Shown: positions 24,747 to 35,939 of the stretch, piece after piece
How the letters are laid out: every line of letters starts with the position of its first letter
Numbering within the stretch: position 1 is the first letter of the stretch
Assembly (NCBI RefSeq): GCF_018991925.1
Contig: NW_024735503.1
Coordinates: 4,368,884-4,432,883, forward strand
Source of the DNA: Homarus americanus
Lineage: Eukaryota; Arthropoda; Malacostraca; Decapoda; Nephropidae
Direction: 5' to 3'
DNA: 64,000 nt
Translations under genes and position numbers: made by a program
Notes under the pieces: generated by a model
Told to the model about the DNA's origin: nothing
The model's input: the letters and a program-made list of their open reading frames with translations, nothing else
Databases searched by the model: none

Positions 24747-24761
24747 TGTAGAAGTTCATTA

Positions 24762-24855
<94 letters not shown>
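24668..24855 (+). repeat. Two (TA)n tracts with duplicated 20-bp leader
   Basis: (TA)n at about 24668-24744 and 24766-24855, each preceded by CTGTAGAAGTTCATTAGTGT. The second tract abuts the Penelope-like terminus, a common arrangement for elements whose ends lie in simple repeats. Confidence 0.9.
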
Positions 24856-24857
<2 letters not shown>

Positions 24858-26040
24858 TGATAACCACAAGGAAAGAAGAAAACACGAAGTTCCCAAGCGC
24901 TTTCGTGTAATTCACATCTTCAGGGGTGAGTACAGACTAAGGAGAAGTACAAAACAAGGTGTACATATACAACGGAGGGTGAGATCAGGTCCACAACGGT
25001 CAGGTATTAGGTAATGACCCTACTAATCTTTAAATAGCACCGCAACGGTCGGTAGTCAGGTCAGAGGGTAAGGTGACCCAACCTTCTCACCTGGTTACAA
25101 ATCTTCTTAATTACAAAATTGTCCAGTTTGTACATGCCATTACTCAAATTCATGTTGAATGCTTCGGTATGTTTAATAAGACTAGATTCTATGATGTTCC
25201 TACTGTCAATTGAATTACAAGGTAATATTGAGGAGGCATTATCCCAGTCAATGCAATGCTTGTTATCCCTCAAATGAACAAACAGAGCATTGGATTCCTG
25301 GCCTGTCCTAACACTATATTTATGTTGTTTAAGTCTAGTTACAAGATCTTTACCTGTCTGGTCTAAGTAAAACATATTACATTCCTTGCAAGGAACTTTA
25401 TGAATGCAACCAATTGTGTTGTTGGGGGAGTTCTTGATTAACATTTGTTTAACAGTGCATGAGTTATTAAATGCCACATTGACGTTCCAGGTTTTTAGTT
25501 GTAAAGGAATTTGAGAGAAATTTTTGTGAAATGGTAATACTAAGAGTGGGTGGGCTTGGGATCAGTTCTATAAAAAGATTTCTTAGTAATGTTCAGGCAT
25601 TTGTCTATGAAAGATCTAGGGTATTTAAGGTTTGAGCCAATATTATAGATATAATTATATTCCTCATCAATGAATTCCGGGCTGCAAATTCTCAAGGCAC
25701 GTAAAAACATTGTTGAAAATACTGACTGTTTGACTCTATTATGAGGGGCAGAATAATAATGAATGTATGAACACACATTAGTAGGTTTCTATAAATACTG
25801 AACTTAAAAGTGTTACCTATTCTGTGTATCAGACAGTCTAGGAAAGGCAATTTACAGTCATGCTCTAATTCCACAGTGAATTTGATCGAGGGGGCCAAGT
25901 TATTAAGTTGTGGCAGGAAAGCTTTTAGGTCCTCATTACTTGGCCAGAGACATAATACATCATCTACATATCTAAACCAGACTGCTGAAGGTGTTTTCTT
26001 CTTTCCTTGTTTATCTTCTGCCATGTCGTTTCATTTGTCC
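24855..26040 (-). mobile_element. Penelope-like element, 5'-truncated and frameshifted
   Basis: Minus-strand fragments in order. First is the RT palm end with WFRYVDDVLCLWP and PFLDCLIHR (26024 down to about 25790). Next is a stretch with SYIHYYSAPHNRVKQSV (25776-25540). Last is a GIY-YIG-type endonuclease region with GCIHKVPCKECNMFYLDQTG, then LVTRLKQHKYSVRTG (25477-25061). RT plus GIY-YIG endonuclease is the signature of Penelope-like elements. The frame changes near 25785 and again near 25530, and the upstream RT is missing, so the copy is inactive. The 3' end (24935-24855) holds the terminal repeat with a hammerhead-like fold, listed separately. Confidence 0.85.
24892..24926 (-). ncRNA. 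Hammerhead-ribozyme-like motif in Penelope terminus
   Basis: The minus strand reads CCC then CUGAAGA (24923-24917), a short stem GUG/CAC, GAAA (24904-24901), the self-complementary AGCGCU as helix III (24901-24896), U, and GGG that can pair with CCC as stem I. This matches the conserved hammerhead core CUGANGA...GAAA...UH. A one-base bulge is needed in stem II. Penelope-like elements are known to carry such ribozymes, often with a minimal helix III acting as dimers. Activity is not shown. Confidence 0.55.
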
Positions 26041-26435
26041 CCCAGGTGAGAAGAAGGTAATAACACAGCAGAATAGAATATATATGTGGGATTGTTTTTT
26101 GTTTTTATAAATATGCTTTTCGTGATTATCTAGAAGTGAAACTCTGTTGATAAGTGCTCTCTCTCTCTCTCTCTGATGAAAAAAGGTAGAAGAGGCAAAT
26201 TGTTTTTATTATGTCTCTACCACACCGACAGGAGGAGAGAGGTGGCGGAGGAGAGATGACCTCGGTGTAATCTGGATCTGTCGGGAACACACTAACACAC
26301 ACACACACTGTCACACACACGACACTACCTACTTCCTTGGGGCTTGTCAAAGGCAGTCACTTCACCCGTAGCCTGAAGGGGGAGAAATGGCTGTGACTCG
26401 GTGATGGTAAAACGACTCTTTGTTGAAGTCTTCCA

Positions 26436-26471
<36 letters not shown>

Positions 26472-27290
26472 ATACACATACATACACACACACGCACACA
26501 CGCACATACACACACATACACACACACGCACACATATTTTCGGGACACTCTACACCAATCTTCCCAAATTTTGCATCACTCCAGCTTTTAATTTTGATCA
26601 TCCACCCCCATTCCCTTCTCTTCCCTGGCCTTCTACCCTCAATTATATCCCCTTAATATCTCTAGTATTATCCCTTCATTCCTGTTATCTGTCATATCAG
26701 CTGTTATCTACATACAGAATATTTAGTATTTATTTACCATTGAACTTATTCTTTCATCATTAATTACAAAACTCCTTCATTAAAGATCCTTATTATCACA
26801 CAGACTTGTTTCATTAGGATCACCTGGAGATTCTTGCTCCCATTTCCCAAGGTAGCGGTGGGGTGATTGAACCTCAGGTGAGCAGTTTAAGTTATTTTTC
26901 GGAAATCCGTAATGTTATGCTGCCAAGGTTGACAGCCGCCACCAGCAACTGACTGGTGCAGAAAGTGGATTATAACTTTGATCTGTTGGGAAAAGTTTAG
27001 CTGGACATGACAGTGACCCAGCAGACAGTGAACCAGCAGACACCGACCCAGCAGGCAGTGACCCAGCAGGCAGTGACCACAGTGAGGATATGAGCACCTA
27101 TTGATGGAACGGAGAGGAACAGAGGACACTGGGAGAGAAGGTGACCCTGTTCCACTCCTCTCGGGTGCTCAGTTCTCGGTCTCGGTGGTCTTGGATTTTT
27201 GCTTGAGACTTTTCGAGACAACAAGTTTATTACTTTTTCAGGTCTACCGCGAGGGATTGGTCAATTGGTTAGGTTTGGGTTGAGATAGTG
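26041..27290. other. Intergenic, no gene seen
   Basis: Contains CT and CA-type microsatellites (26156-26174, 26437-26535), a short tandem stretch of AGTGACCCAGCAGGC type (about 27005-27085), and otherwise unremarkable sequence. No supported exon. Confidence 0.5.
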
Positions 27291-27870
27291 TGACATACCT
27301 CAGATTAGGTTAGGTTAGGTTTGGTAAGTGGCCATAATTAAGGATTTCCTGGGAGGTCATGAGAAAGCGAAGGAAAGGGGGCGAGACCAAGCCAGGGGGA
27401 GGGAAGAGACCAAGCCAGGGGGAGGGAAGAGACCAGGCCAGATTAGGTTAGGTTAGGTTTGGTAAGTGGCCATAATTAAGGATTTCCTGGGAGGTCATGA
27501 GAAAGCGAAGGAAAGGGGGCGAGACCAAGCCAGGGGGAGGGAAGAGACCAGGCCAGGGAGGGGGAAGACCAGGCCAGGGGAGCTTCAGTCAGTGGGGAGG
27601 GGGCAGGCTGAAAGAAGGGAGACCAGCAGGCCAGTGGGGAGACCAGGCCAGTGGGAGAGAGACCAGGCCGGGGGAGAGGAGAGACCAGGCCGGGGAGACC
27701 AGGCCAGTGGGAGGACCAGGCCGGGGGAGAGACCAGTCTAGGGAAAGGGGGAAAGACCAGGCCAGTGGGAGGGGCAGACCAGGTCAGGGGGACAGGAGAC
27801 CAGGCCAAGGGGAGGGGGAGAGAGACCAGTCCAGGGGAGGGGGGAGAGACCAGGCCAGGGGAAACAAACT
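27290..27870 (+). repeat. G-rich minisatellite with a roughly 100-bp direct duplication
   Basis: Degenerate units of GACCAGGCCAGGGGGAG type. A segment starting in AGGTTAGGTTTGGTAAGTGG is present twice (about 27305-27430 and 27447-27560), almost identical. This indicates a recent local duplication that includes unique sequence as well as array units. Confidence 0.85.
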
Positions 27871-27897
27871 GATGTCTGTTAAGCTTTATTACTTAAA

Positions 27898-29868
27898 AGT
27901 GGTGTTATAAGTACTCCTGTAGTGTTATAAGTACTCCTGTAGTGTTATAAGTACTCCTGTAGTGTTATAGGTACTCCTGTAGTGTTATAAGTACTCCTGT
28001 AGTGTTATAAGTACTCCTGTAGTGTTATAAGTACTCCTGTAGTGTTATAGGTACTCCTGTAGTGTTATAAGTACTCCTGTAGTGTTATAAGTACTCCTGT
28101 AGTGTTATAAGTACTCCTGTAGTGTTATAAGTACTCCTGTGGTGTTATAAGTACTCCTGTAGTGTTATAAGTACTCCTGTAGTGTTATAAGTACTCCTGT
28201 AGTGTTATAAGTACTCCTGTAGTGTTATATGTACTCCTGTAGTGTTATAAGTGCTCCTCTAGTGTTATAAGTGCTCCTCTAGTGTTATAAGTGCTCCTGT
28301 AGTGTTATAAGTACTCCTGTAGTGTTATAAGTACTCCTGTAGTGTTATAAGTACTCATGTAGTGTTATAAGTACTCCTGTAGTGTTATATGTACTCCTGT
28401 AGTGTTATAAGTGCTCCTCTAGTGTTATAAGTGCTCCTGTAGTGTTATAAGTACTCCTGTAGTGTTATAAGTACTCCTGTAGTGTTATATGTACTCCTGT
28501 AGTGTTATAAGTACTCCTGTAGTGTTATAAGTGCTCCTCTAGTGTTATAAGTACTCCTGTAGTGTTATAAGTACTCCTGTAGTGTTATATGTACTCCTGT
28601 AGTGTTATAAGTGCTCCTCTAGTGTTATAAGTACTCCTGTAGTGTTATAAGTACTCCTGTAATTATTATAATGCTCCTGTAGAGTGTTGAAATACTCCTG
28701 TAGTGTTATAAGTACTCTGTGGTGTTATAAGTACTCCTGTAGTGTTATAAAAGTACTCCTGTAGTGTTATAAATTACTCCTGTAGTGTTATAAGTACTCC
28801 TGTAGTGTTATAAATTGCTCCTGTGTAGTGTTATAAGTACTCCTGTAGTGTTATAGGTACTCCTGTAGTGTTATAAGTACTCCTGTAGTGTTATAAGTAC
28901 TCCTGTAGTGTTATAAGTACTCCTGTAGTGTTATAAGTGCTCCCGTAGTGTTATAAGTGCTCCTCTAGTGTTATAAGTGCTCCTCTAGTGTTATAAGTGC
29001 TCCTGTAGTGTTATAAGTACTCCTGTAGTGTTATAAGTACTCCTGTAGTGTTATAAGTACTCCTGTAGTGTTATATGTACTCCTGTAGTGTTATAAGTGC
29101 TCCTCTAGTGTTATAAGTACTCCTGTAGTGTTATAAGTATTCCTGTAGTGTTATAAGTACTCCTGTAGTGTTATAAGTACTCCTGTAGTGTTATATGTAC
29201 TCCTGTAGTGTTATAAGTGCTCCTCTAGTGTTATAAGTGCTCCTCTAGTGTTATAAGTGCTCCTGTAGTGTTATAAGTACTCCTGTAGTGTTATAAGTAC
29301 TCCTGTAGTGTTATAAGTACTCATGTAGTGTTATAAGTACTCCTGTAGTGTTATATGTACTCCTGTAGTGTTATAAGTGCTCCTCTAGTGTTATAAGTGC
29401 TCCTGTAGTGTTATAAGTACTCCTGTAGTGTTATAAGTACTCCTGTAGTGTTATATGTACTCCTGTAGTGTTATAAGTACTCCTGTAGTGTTATAAGTGC
29501 TCCTCTAGTGTTATAAGTACTCCTGTAGTGTTATAAGTACTCCTGTAGTGTTATATGTACTCCTGTAGTGTTATAAGTGCTCCTCTAGTGTTATAAGTAC
29601 TCCTGTAGTGTTATAAGTACTCCTGTAGTGTTATAGGTACTCCTGTAGTGTTATAAGTACTCCTGTAGTGTTATATGTACTCCTGTAGTGTTATAAGTGC
29701 TCCTGTAGTGTTATAAGTGCTCCTCTAGTGTTATAAGTGCTCCTGTAGTGTTATAAGTACTCCTGTAGTGTTATAAGTACTCCTGTAGTGTTATATGTAT
29801 TCCTGTAGTGTTATAAGTACTCCTCTAGTGTTATAAGTGCTCCTGTAGTGTTATAAGTACTCCTGTAG
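27898..29868 (+). repeat. 20-bp satellite, block 1
   Basis: About 98 copies of AGTGTTATAAGTACTCCTGT. Variants (ATATGTAC, GTGCTCCTCT, GTACTCATGT) recur in the same order about 966 bases apart (compare from 28221 and from 29187), showing a higher-order repeat. Confidence 0.97.
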
Positions 29869-30785
29869 TGTTATAAATAATAAATAATAATAATAATAAA
29901 CGGTTTATTAATAGAGTTGCAGCCGGTGGCTGAAAATATGTAGACTTACATTTGATTTAAACATAATGATATAATATGCATTGAATACATTTACAGGGCT
30001 GTACAGTACATAAATCAGGAGTTGTTTATTATTTTAACAATAGATGGGATGGTGCTGTTCTTATATCTATCGGTGCGGGCTCTTATGGGCTGAATTTTTT
30101 TGTAGTGGCTGACTGAGCGAGTTGGGTGGGGGTCTGCAGGTGGCAGGAGGTGGCGATGACGAGGGTGGTGCAGTAGTCCACTGCCAAACCTTTCCAGTGC
30201 TTGTTGGTGGAGGTTACTGAGGGATGGCATTTCCAGGGTGGAGAGAGCGTTGGTGTAGCCGGAGTATTCTGCGCCGAGTATGATTCTGCAGGCCCTTTTC
30301 TGTACCTTCTATATCTGACGTTGTTGGGTGGAGTTGAGAGAAGACGACCAGGCTGGTGACGCATACGTTAGTTTGGGGAGAATAAAGGCGTTGTAGATGG
30401 TCCTCAGCTCTGGCGTGGGTGTCCCAAGTGACCTACGTCGTCGTAGCATGTAGAGACGGTACGAGGCAGCCTTGACTGTGTTATTTACATGGGCCTTGCA
30501 GTCCAGTTTGTTGTCTATAGTTACACCCAGGAGTTTGGCAGACTGCACCAGCTGGAGAGGATGGGCACCCACTGTGACTGCTGGGGCTTGCACTGGAGTG
30601 GTGGCGGTATTGATGTGCATGACTACGGTTTTGGTGTGGTTGATGGTGACCTTGTTCTCTGTGGTCCATGCCTGTAGCCTGTCCATGATGCCTTGTAGCG
30701 ATAAGTAGTCTGGTGCGGTGTTGTCCACTGAAACCCCCACAGTGCAGTCATCTACCTACTTCCACCTGTGAGGAGTATCCGATAG
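29869..30785 (-). mobile_element. LINE 3' end, copy 1, inside the 20-bp satellite
   Basis: Minus-strand RT C-terminal sequence. It begins at the RT catalytic box, where VDDCTVGVS is preceded by a TAG in place of the expected Tyr (about 30750). It continues TINHTKTVVMH, LLGVTIDNKL, ILPKLTYASPAWSSSLN (30740-30309) and, after a frame break, RARTDRYKNSTIPSIVKIIN (30085-30020). The 3' tail is (TTA)n at 29869-29900. It is 5'-truncated and dead. It is related to the copies at 14880-18358 and 52785-53738. Confidence 0.88.
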
Positions 30786-31156
30786 AGCGTGTTATAAGTA
30801 CTCCTGTAGTGTTATAAGTGCTCCTGTAGTGTTATAAGTACTCCTGTAGTGTTATAAGTACTCCTGTAGTGTTATAAGTACTCTTGTAGTGTTATAAGTA
30901 CTCCTGTAGTGTTATAAGTACTCCTGTAGTGTTTTAAGTGCTCCTGTAGTGTTATAAGTACTCCTGTAGTGTTATAAGTACTCCTGTAGTGTTATAAGTA
31001 CTCCTGTAGTGTTATAAGTACTCCTGTAGTGTTATAAGTACTCCTGTAGTGTTATAAGTACTCCTGTAGTGTTATATGTATTCCTGTAGTGTTATAAGTA
31101 CTCCTCTAGTGTTATAAGTGCTCCTGTAGTGTTATAAGTACTCCTGTAGTGTTATA
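30786..31156 (+). repeat. 20-bp satellite, block 2
   Basis: About 18 copies of AGTGTTATAAGTACTCCTGT between the two LINE copies. Its order of variants matches the start of block 3, consistent with duplication of LINE plus satellite as one unit. Confidence 0.96.
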
Positions 31157-32067
31157 AATAATAAATAATAATAATAAATAAACGGTTTATTAATAGAGTT
31201 GCAGCCGGTGGCTGAAAATATACAGACTTACATTTGATTTAAACATAATGATATAATATGCATTGAATACATTTACAGGGCTGTACAGTACATAAATCAG
31301 GAGTTGTTTATTATTTTAACAATAGATGGGATGGTGCTGTTCTTATATCTATCGGTGCGGGCTCTTATGGGCTGAATTTTGTTGTAGTGGCGGACTGCGC
31401 GAGTTGGGTGGGGGGCTGCAGGTGGCAGGAGGTGGCGATGACGAGGGTGGTGCAGTAGTCCACTGCCAAACCTTTCCAGTGCTTGTTGGTGGAGGTTACT
31501 GAGGGATGGCATTTCCAGGGTGGAGAGAGCGTTGGTGTAGCCGGAGTATTCTGCGCCGAGTATGATTCTGCAGGCCCTTTTCTGTACCTTCTATATCTGA
31601 CGTTGTTGGGTGGAGTTGAGAGAAGACGACCAGGCTGGTGACGCATACGTTAGTTTGGGGAGAATAAAGGCGTTGTAGATGGTCCTCAGCTCTGGCGTGG
31701 GTGTCCCAAGTGACCTACGTCGTCGTAGCATGTAGAGACGGTACGAGGCAGCCTTGACTGTGTTATTTACATGGGCCTTGCAGTCCAGTTTGTTGTCTAT
31801 AGTTACACCCAGGAGTTTGGCAGACTGCACCAGCTGGAGAGGATGGGCACCCACTGTGACTGCTGGGGCTTGCACTGGAGTGGTGGCGGTATTGATGTGC
31901 ATGACTACGGTTTTGGTGTGGTTGATGGTGACCTTGTTCTCTGTGGTCCATGCCTGTAGCCTGTCCATGATGCCTTGTAGCGATAAGTAGTCTGGTGCGG
32001 TGTTGTCCACTGAAACCCCCACAGTGCAGTCATCTACCTACTTCCACCTGTGAGGAGTATCCGATAG
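31157..32067 (-). mobile_element. LINE 3' end, copy 2
   Basis: Nearly identical to copy 1 with a constant offset of 1282 bases (30740 corresponds to 32022), including the same TAG at the RT catalytic box and the same 5' truncation point. A handful of substitutions (for example GTCTGCAG against GGCTGCAG near 31415) separate them. Identical truncation shows a DNA-level tandem duplication, not two insertions. Confidence 0.9.
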
Positions 32068-32696
32068 AGCGTGTTATAAGTACTCCTGTAGTGTTATAAG
32101 TGCTCCTGTAGTGTTATAAGTACTCCTGTAGTGTTATAAGTACTCCTGTAGTGTTATAAGTACTCTTGTAGTGTTATAAGTACTCCTGTAGTGTTATAAG
32201 TACTCCTGTAGTGTTTTAAGTGCTCCTGTAGTGTTATAAGTACTCCTGTAGTGTTATAAGTACTCCTGTAGTGTTATAAGTACTCCTGTAGTGTTATAAG
32301 TACTCCTGTAGTGTTATAAGTACTCCTGTAGTGCTATAAGTACTCATGTCGTGTTATAAGTACTCCTGTAGTGTTATAAGTACTCCTGTAGTGTTATAAG
32401 TACTCCTGTAGTGTTATAAGTACTCCTGTAGTGTTATAAGTACTCCTGTAGTGCTATAAGTACTCATGTAATGTTATAAGTACTCCTGTAGTGTTATAAG
32501 TACTCCTGTAGTGTTATAAGTACTCATGTAATGTTATAAGTACTCCTGTAGTGTTATAAGTACTCCTGTAGTGTTATAAGTACTCCTGTAGTGCTATAAG
32601 TACTCATGTAATGTTATAAGTACTCCTGTAGTGTTATAAGTACTCCTGTAGTGTTATAAGTACTCCTGTAGTGTTATAAGTACTCCTGTAGTGTTT
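32068..32696 (+). repeat. 20-bp satellite, block 3
   Basis: About 31 copies of the same 20-bp unit, ending at 32696 about 280 bases from the stop codon of the insulin-like peptide gene. Confidence 0.96.
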
Positions 32697-32978
32697 CATG
32701 TACCATTAAATATTCCACAACACTAAGAAATAAGTTACACATTATAATATTGTCTGTTGTGTATGTCAGACAACTATTTTATGGGATTCACTTCTATTCG
32801 TTGATGACTTCACCATACCGTTGCTCTTTTCTACACAAGTCGCCAAGTGTTAAATCAAGTTTTCCGCTTCATAAATGTCATAAATATTTTACTAGGACAC
32901 AAAAGAGTTTAGGCTATTAATTCTATGACTAGATTCACCATGATACCCGTCATGAACTGAGCACTGTGAGGGTGCAGG

Positions 32979-33822
32979 TCAGTAGCAGTAGCCCACCAGC
33001 TCCGACACTGTGCACACCTTCCGGCAACACTCAGCCGACAATCCTCTTTTGGACCGCGGCCTCACCCTGACCATCTGAGACGCCTCCTCCTCTGTCAGAA
33101 ATGGGAAGTGGACACTCGAGGCTTCATCTTCTTGTACGGCAGATTGGTGAGGCAAGTCCTGAGGAGAGAGAGACCCAAAGAAGCTCCCAGGTGCTTCATT
33201 TTCCTCACTGGGGGTGTCCTCAGAGGCTTGTTGTGAGGAGGTTAAGTAATGGTGCCTCAGCCCTCTCTCCTCCTCTGGGTCTGCCAACAGGTCCAGGTAC
33301 TTCTCTGGTGGCAGCCCCGGCTCACTCTCCCCGTCTACTGGCACAAACAAATGACCTCATATTAATAATGTATAACAAATGACTTAAACTGATTCTGAAC
33401 ATCTAGTCCACCATGTCCCTGTTTTAATACCAAGATGCAACAATATGTCTTTCCTTATCTCGCTATTCCCGCCTCTTGCAAGTCCCTTCAGTTGAACCTC
33501 ATCATCATTCACCTCCTTTATTTCTCTGTTATAGATGTCCTTCCCTCATGTATCCCACCATCACCTTATATCCGCCCTCTCAGTCACTCACTTTGGATGA
33601 TGTAGATAAAACATAAACGAAGATAAATTATGTATATTTGTCATAAAATTTAGATGAAACATACGGGGTAAATAATACGACTAGAGTGTATGTATTTGTT
33701 TGTACGATAATATAGATGACATAATGAAGATAACGAATGTTTTTGTTATGATGATTCTGATCAACCAAAGAAAACGAAATTAAGTGTGTTACCACCACCA
33801 CCACCACCACATGAAGGTAATA

Positions 33823-33861
<39 letters not shown>

Positions 33862-34157
33862 CAGGACCCACCTCGTCTGCTCCTGTAGAAGAGGTAGTTA
33901 CCGGTAGACCCTGGGTTGTTATACACGCCTTTACACACCAGATTGAGCTTGTTGGCCAGCCTCCACCCGCATAGGCGCCGACGGGGCTCCTCCTCACTCG
34001 TCGGGTAGGTCCTTCGAGACGCCCTTGATGACCCCAACTCCAGCACCACCACCACCACCACCGCTATCACCACTACCTGCAGGAATGGGGGTCACGTCAG
34101 GTCATCATGTGTTAATAAAATGGGTCAAGGGTTTTTAACATTTCCAGAGAGAGAGAC

Positions 34158-34204
<47 letters not shown>

Positions 34205-34261
34205 AAAAACTCACGAGATAAACCATTAAAAAATACAATAATAACTTACAAAAGCTCTCAT
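32979..34261 (-). CDS. Insulin-like peptide precursor
   Basis: Three exons on the minus strand. Exon 1 (34261-34250) is ATG AGA GCT TTT, then GTAAGT (phase 0). Exon 2 is 34076-33872, with acceptor CCTGCAG and donor GTGGGT in phase 1. Exon 3 (33337-32979) has acceptor TGTGCCAG and a stop at 32979. The 191-residue precursor has a Val-rich signal peptide (MRAFVVVIAVVVVVVLEL), then a B chain with LCGWRLANKLNLVC (the CG-x2-L-x3-L-x2-VC insulin pattern, C-x11-C). A basic cleavage site (YRSRR), an acidic C peptide of about 100 residues and RSKR follow, then the A chain GLSAECCRKVCTVSELVGYC, with the canonical CC-x3-C-x8-C. All six insulin cysteines are present. The A-chain ECC and SEL motifs look insulin-type rather than relaxin-type, but assignment among decapod insulin-like classes needs phylogeny. 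A secreted hormone acting through an insulin receptor is established for the family. Confidence 0.92.
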
Positions 34262-34283
34262 CACTGGGCGGGTTTCTGGCTGG

Positions 34284-34289
34284 CTTATA
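34284..34289 (-). promoter_or_regulatory. TATA-like motif upstream of the insulin-like peptide gene
   Basis: TATAAG on the minus strand only about 25-30 bases before the ATG. If used, transcription would begin at or just before the start codon, giving almost no 5' UTR, so it may be fortuitous or an upstream leader exon may exist. Confidence 0.3.
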
Positions 34290-34998
34290 GACGGTCGGTT
34301 AGATAGACAAGTCCTCCTCTCTAATTGTCTGGAGGGAGGAAGGAACACGTGAGACAGATTCTATAGTTTTACACAACAAAGTTACACCCGGCGACTAACA
34401 CCCTCTTCACCCACCCTCTACGTGCCTCACCCCCACCCTCCACCCAGGTCTTCCGCCCCTTCACCACCACAACACATCAGGGGCTCAGCACCCAGAGCTA
34501 CAGTATAAGCTGAAGAACACTGAACAGGTATACACAGCTCTGTCCTAGTGGCTGTTTGTGTTGTGGTGGACGGCTGTACACTAAGGCGGCTGACACGACT
34601 GATAAAACACCTTACATAAATAAATATACACTACAACACACAACTTTGACCGAACACAAACGAATTTATGATATTTCACAAACACCAAATACCACAACAT
34701 TGAAAAAAACCCAAACAGACTTGACAATAACGTGAAATCCATATTGGTTATTACGCTATTTTGTTTTGTTTTTCTTAGCATATTATCTCAATATCTAAAA
34801 CACACGATTGTATCTCACCCGAAACACGAGGAGGTTATACTTATCCGTGCCCGAGCGTAGACCAGATTAACGCTGCAGCATCACATCGCTCGCTTATATA
34901 CTCTCTCTCTCTCTCTCTCTCTCTCTGCTCCCGCCACACAGGTGAGGACAGTTGCCAGATAGAATAAATATTCCCTTATTAATGATCTAACACACTGG

Positions 34999-35094
<96 letters not shown>

Positions 35095-35100
35095 ATTGTT

Positions 35101-35138
<38 letters not shown>

Positions 35139-35783
35139 AGGGCAGGTAAGTACACTCTCCGGGTCATTCACTCTTAGCCGTGTTATACGGGTCGCTACTC
35201 ATCCCAATACTTGTCAACAAACGGATCATGGTGAACTTTTATACCAAGGCATATTATTATTTTTTACCACCGGAGGAGCTTGAGGGGGGGGAGGTGGGGG
35301 GGTAGAGACCTCACCTGGGGACTATAACTCTCTCGGTGTGTGAACGTAAGCTAATGAGTGTTATGTAAAGTACGAGTTTATATACGTGTTTCATTATGTA
35401 TAATATGTATGTATATGTGTTTTTGTATGTATGTATATCAAGTATTTTCATCTTTAAGGCAAATTTCCACGCGCAGGTAAACATGTAGATGATCAACCCT
35501 TTGAGTTATGTGTGTAAGAGGACTCAATTTATTTTATTTTCCAAGTAAGAGGATCATCCCGAGTCAGTGACCCTTCACTGTAACACAGGCTTATCTCTCT
35601 CTCTCTCTCTCTCTTTCTCGTTCATCATCTTTCTCCCTACACCATTCTTGTAGGTTAATCACTTTCTCTAGTCTCAATCTCTCACCTTTCTCTCTCTCAA
35701 TCTCTCACCATTTTCTATCTCAATCAGGACCCTATACATCCATGCTAGAGACCACTCCTTCACGGTAGATTATTATTATTATT

Positions 35784-35824
<41 letters not shown>

Positions 35825-35904
35825 TAGTAAGTATACATTTTTTTTGGGATCAGCCCACCCGGGCACAGGTCATGGACCCACATCAGGGCCTTGGGGGCGA
35901 AAAT

Positions 35905-35939
<35 letters not shown>

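Noticed and set aside
27898..32696. CRISPR-like array of regularly spaced repeats
   Set aside because: Units are contiguous 20-bp satellite monomers without unique spacers, and the genome is eukaryotic.
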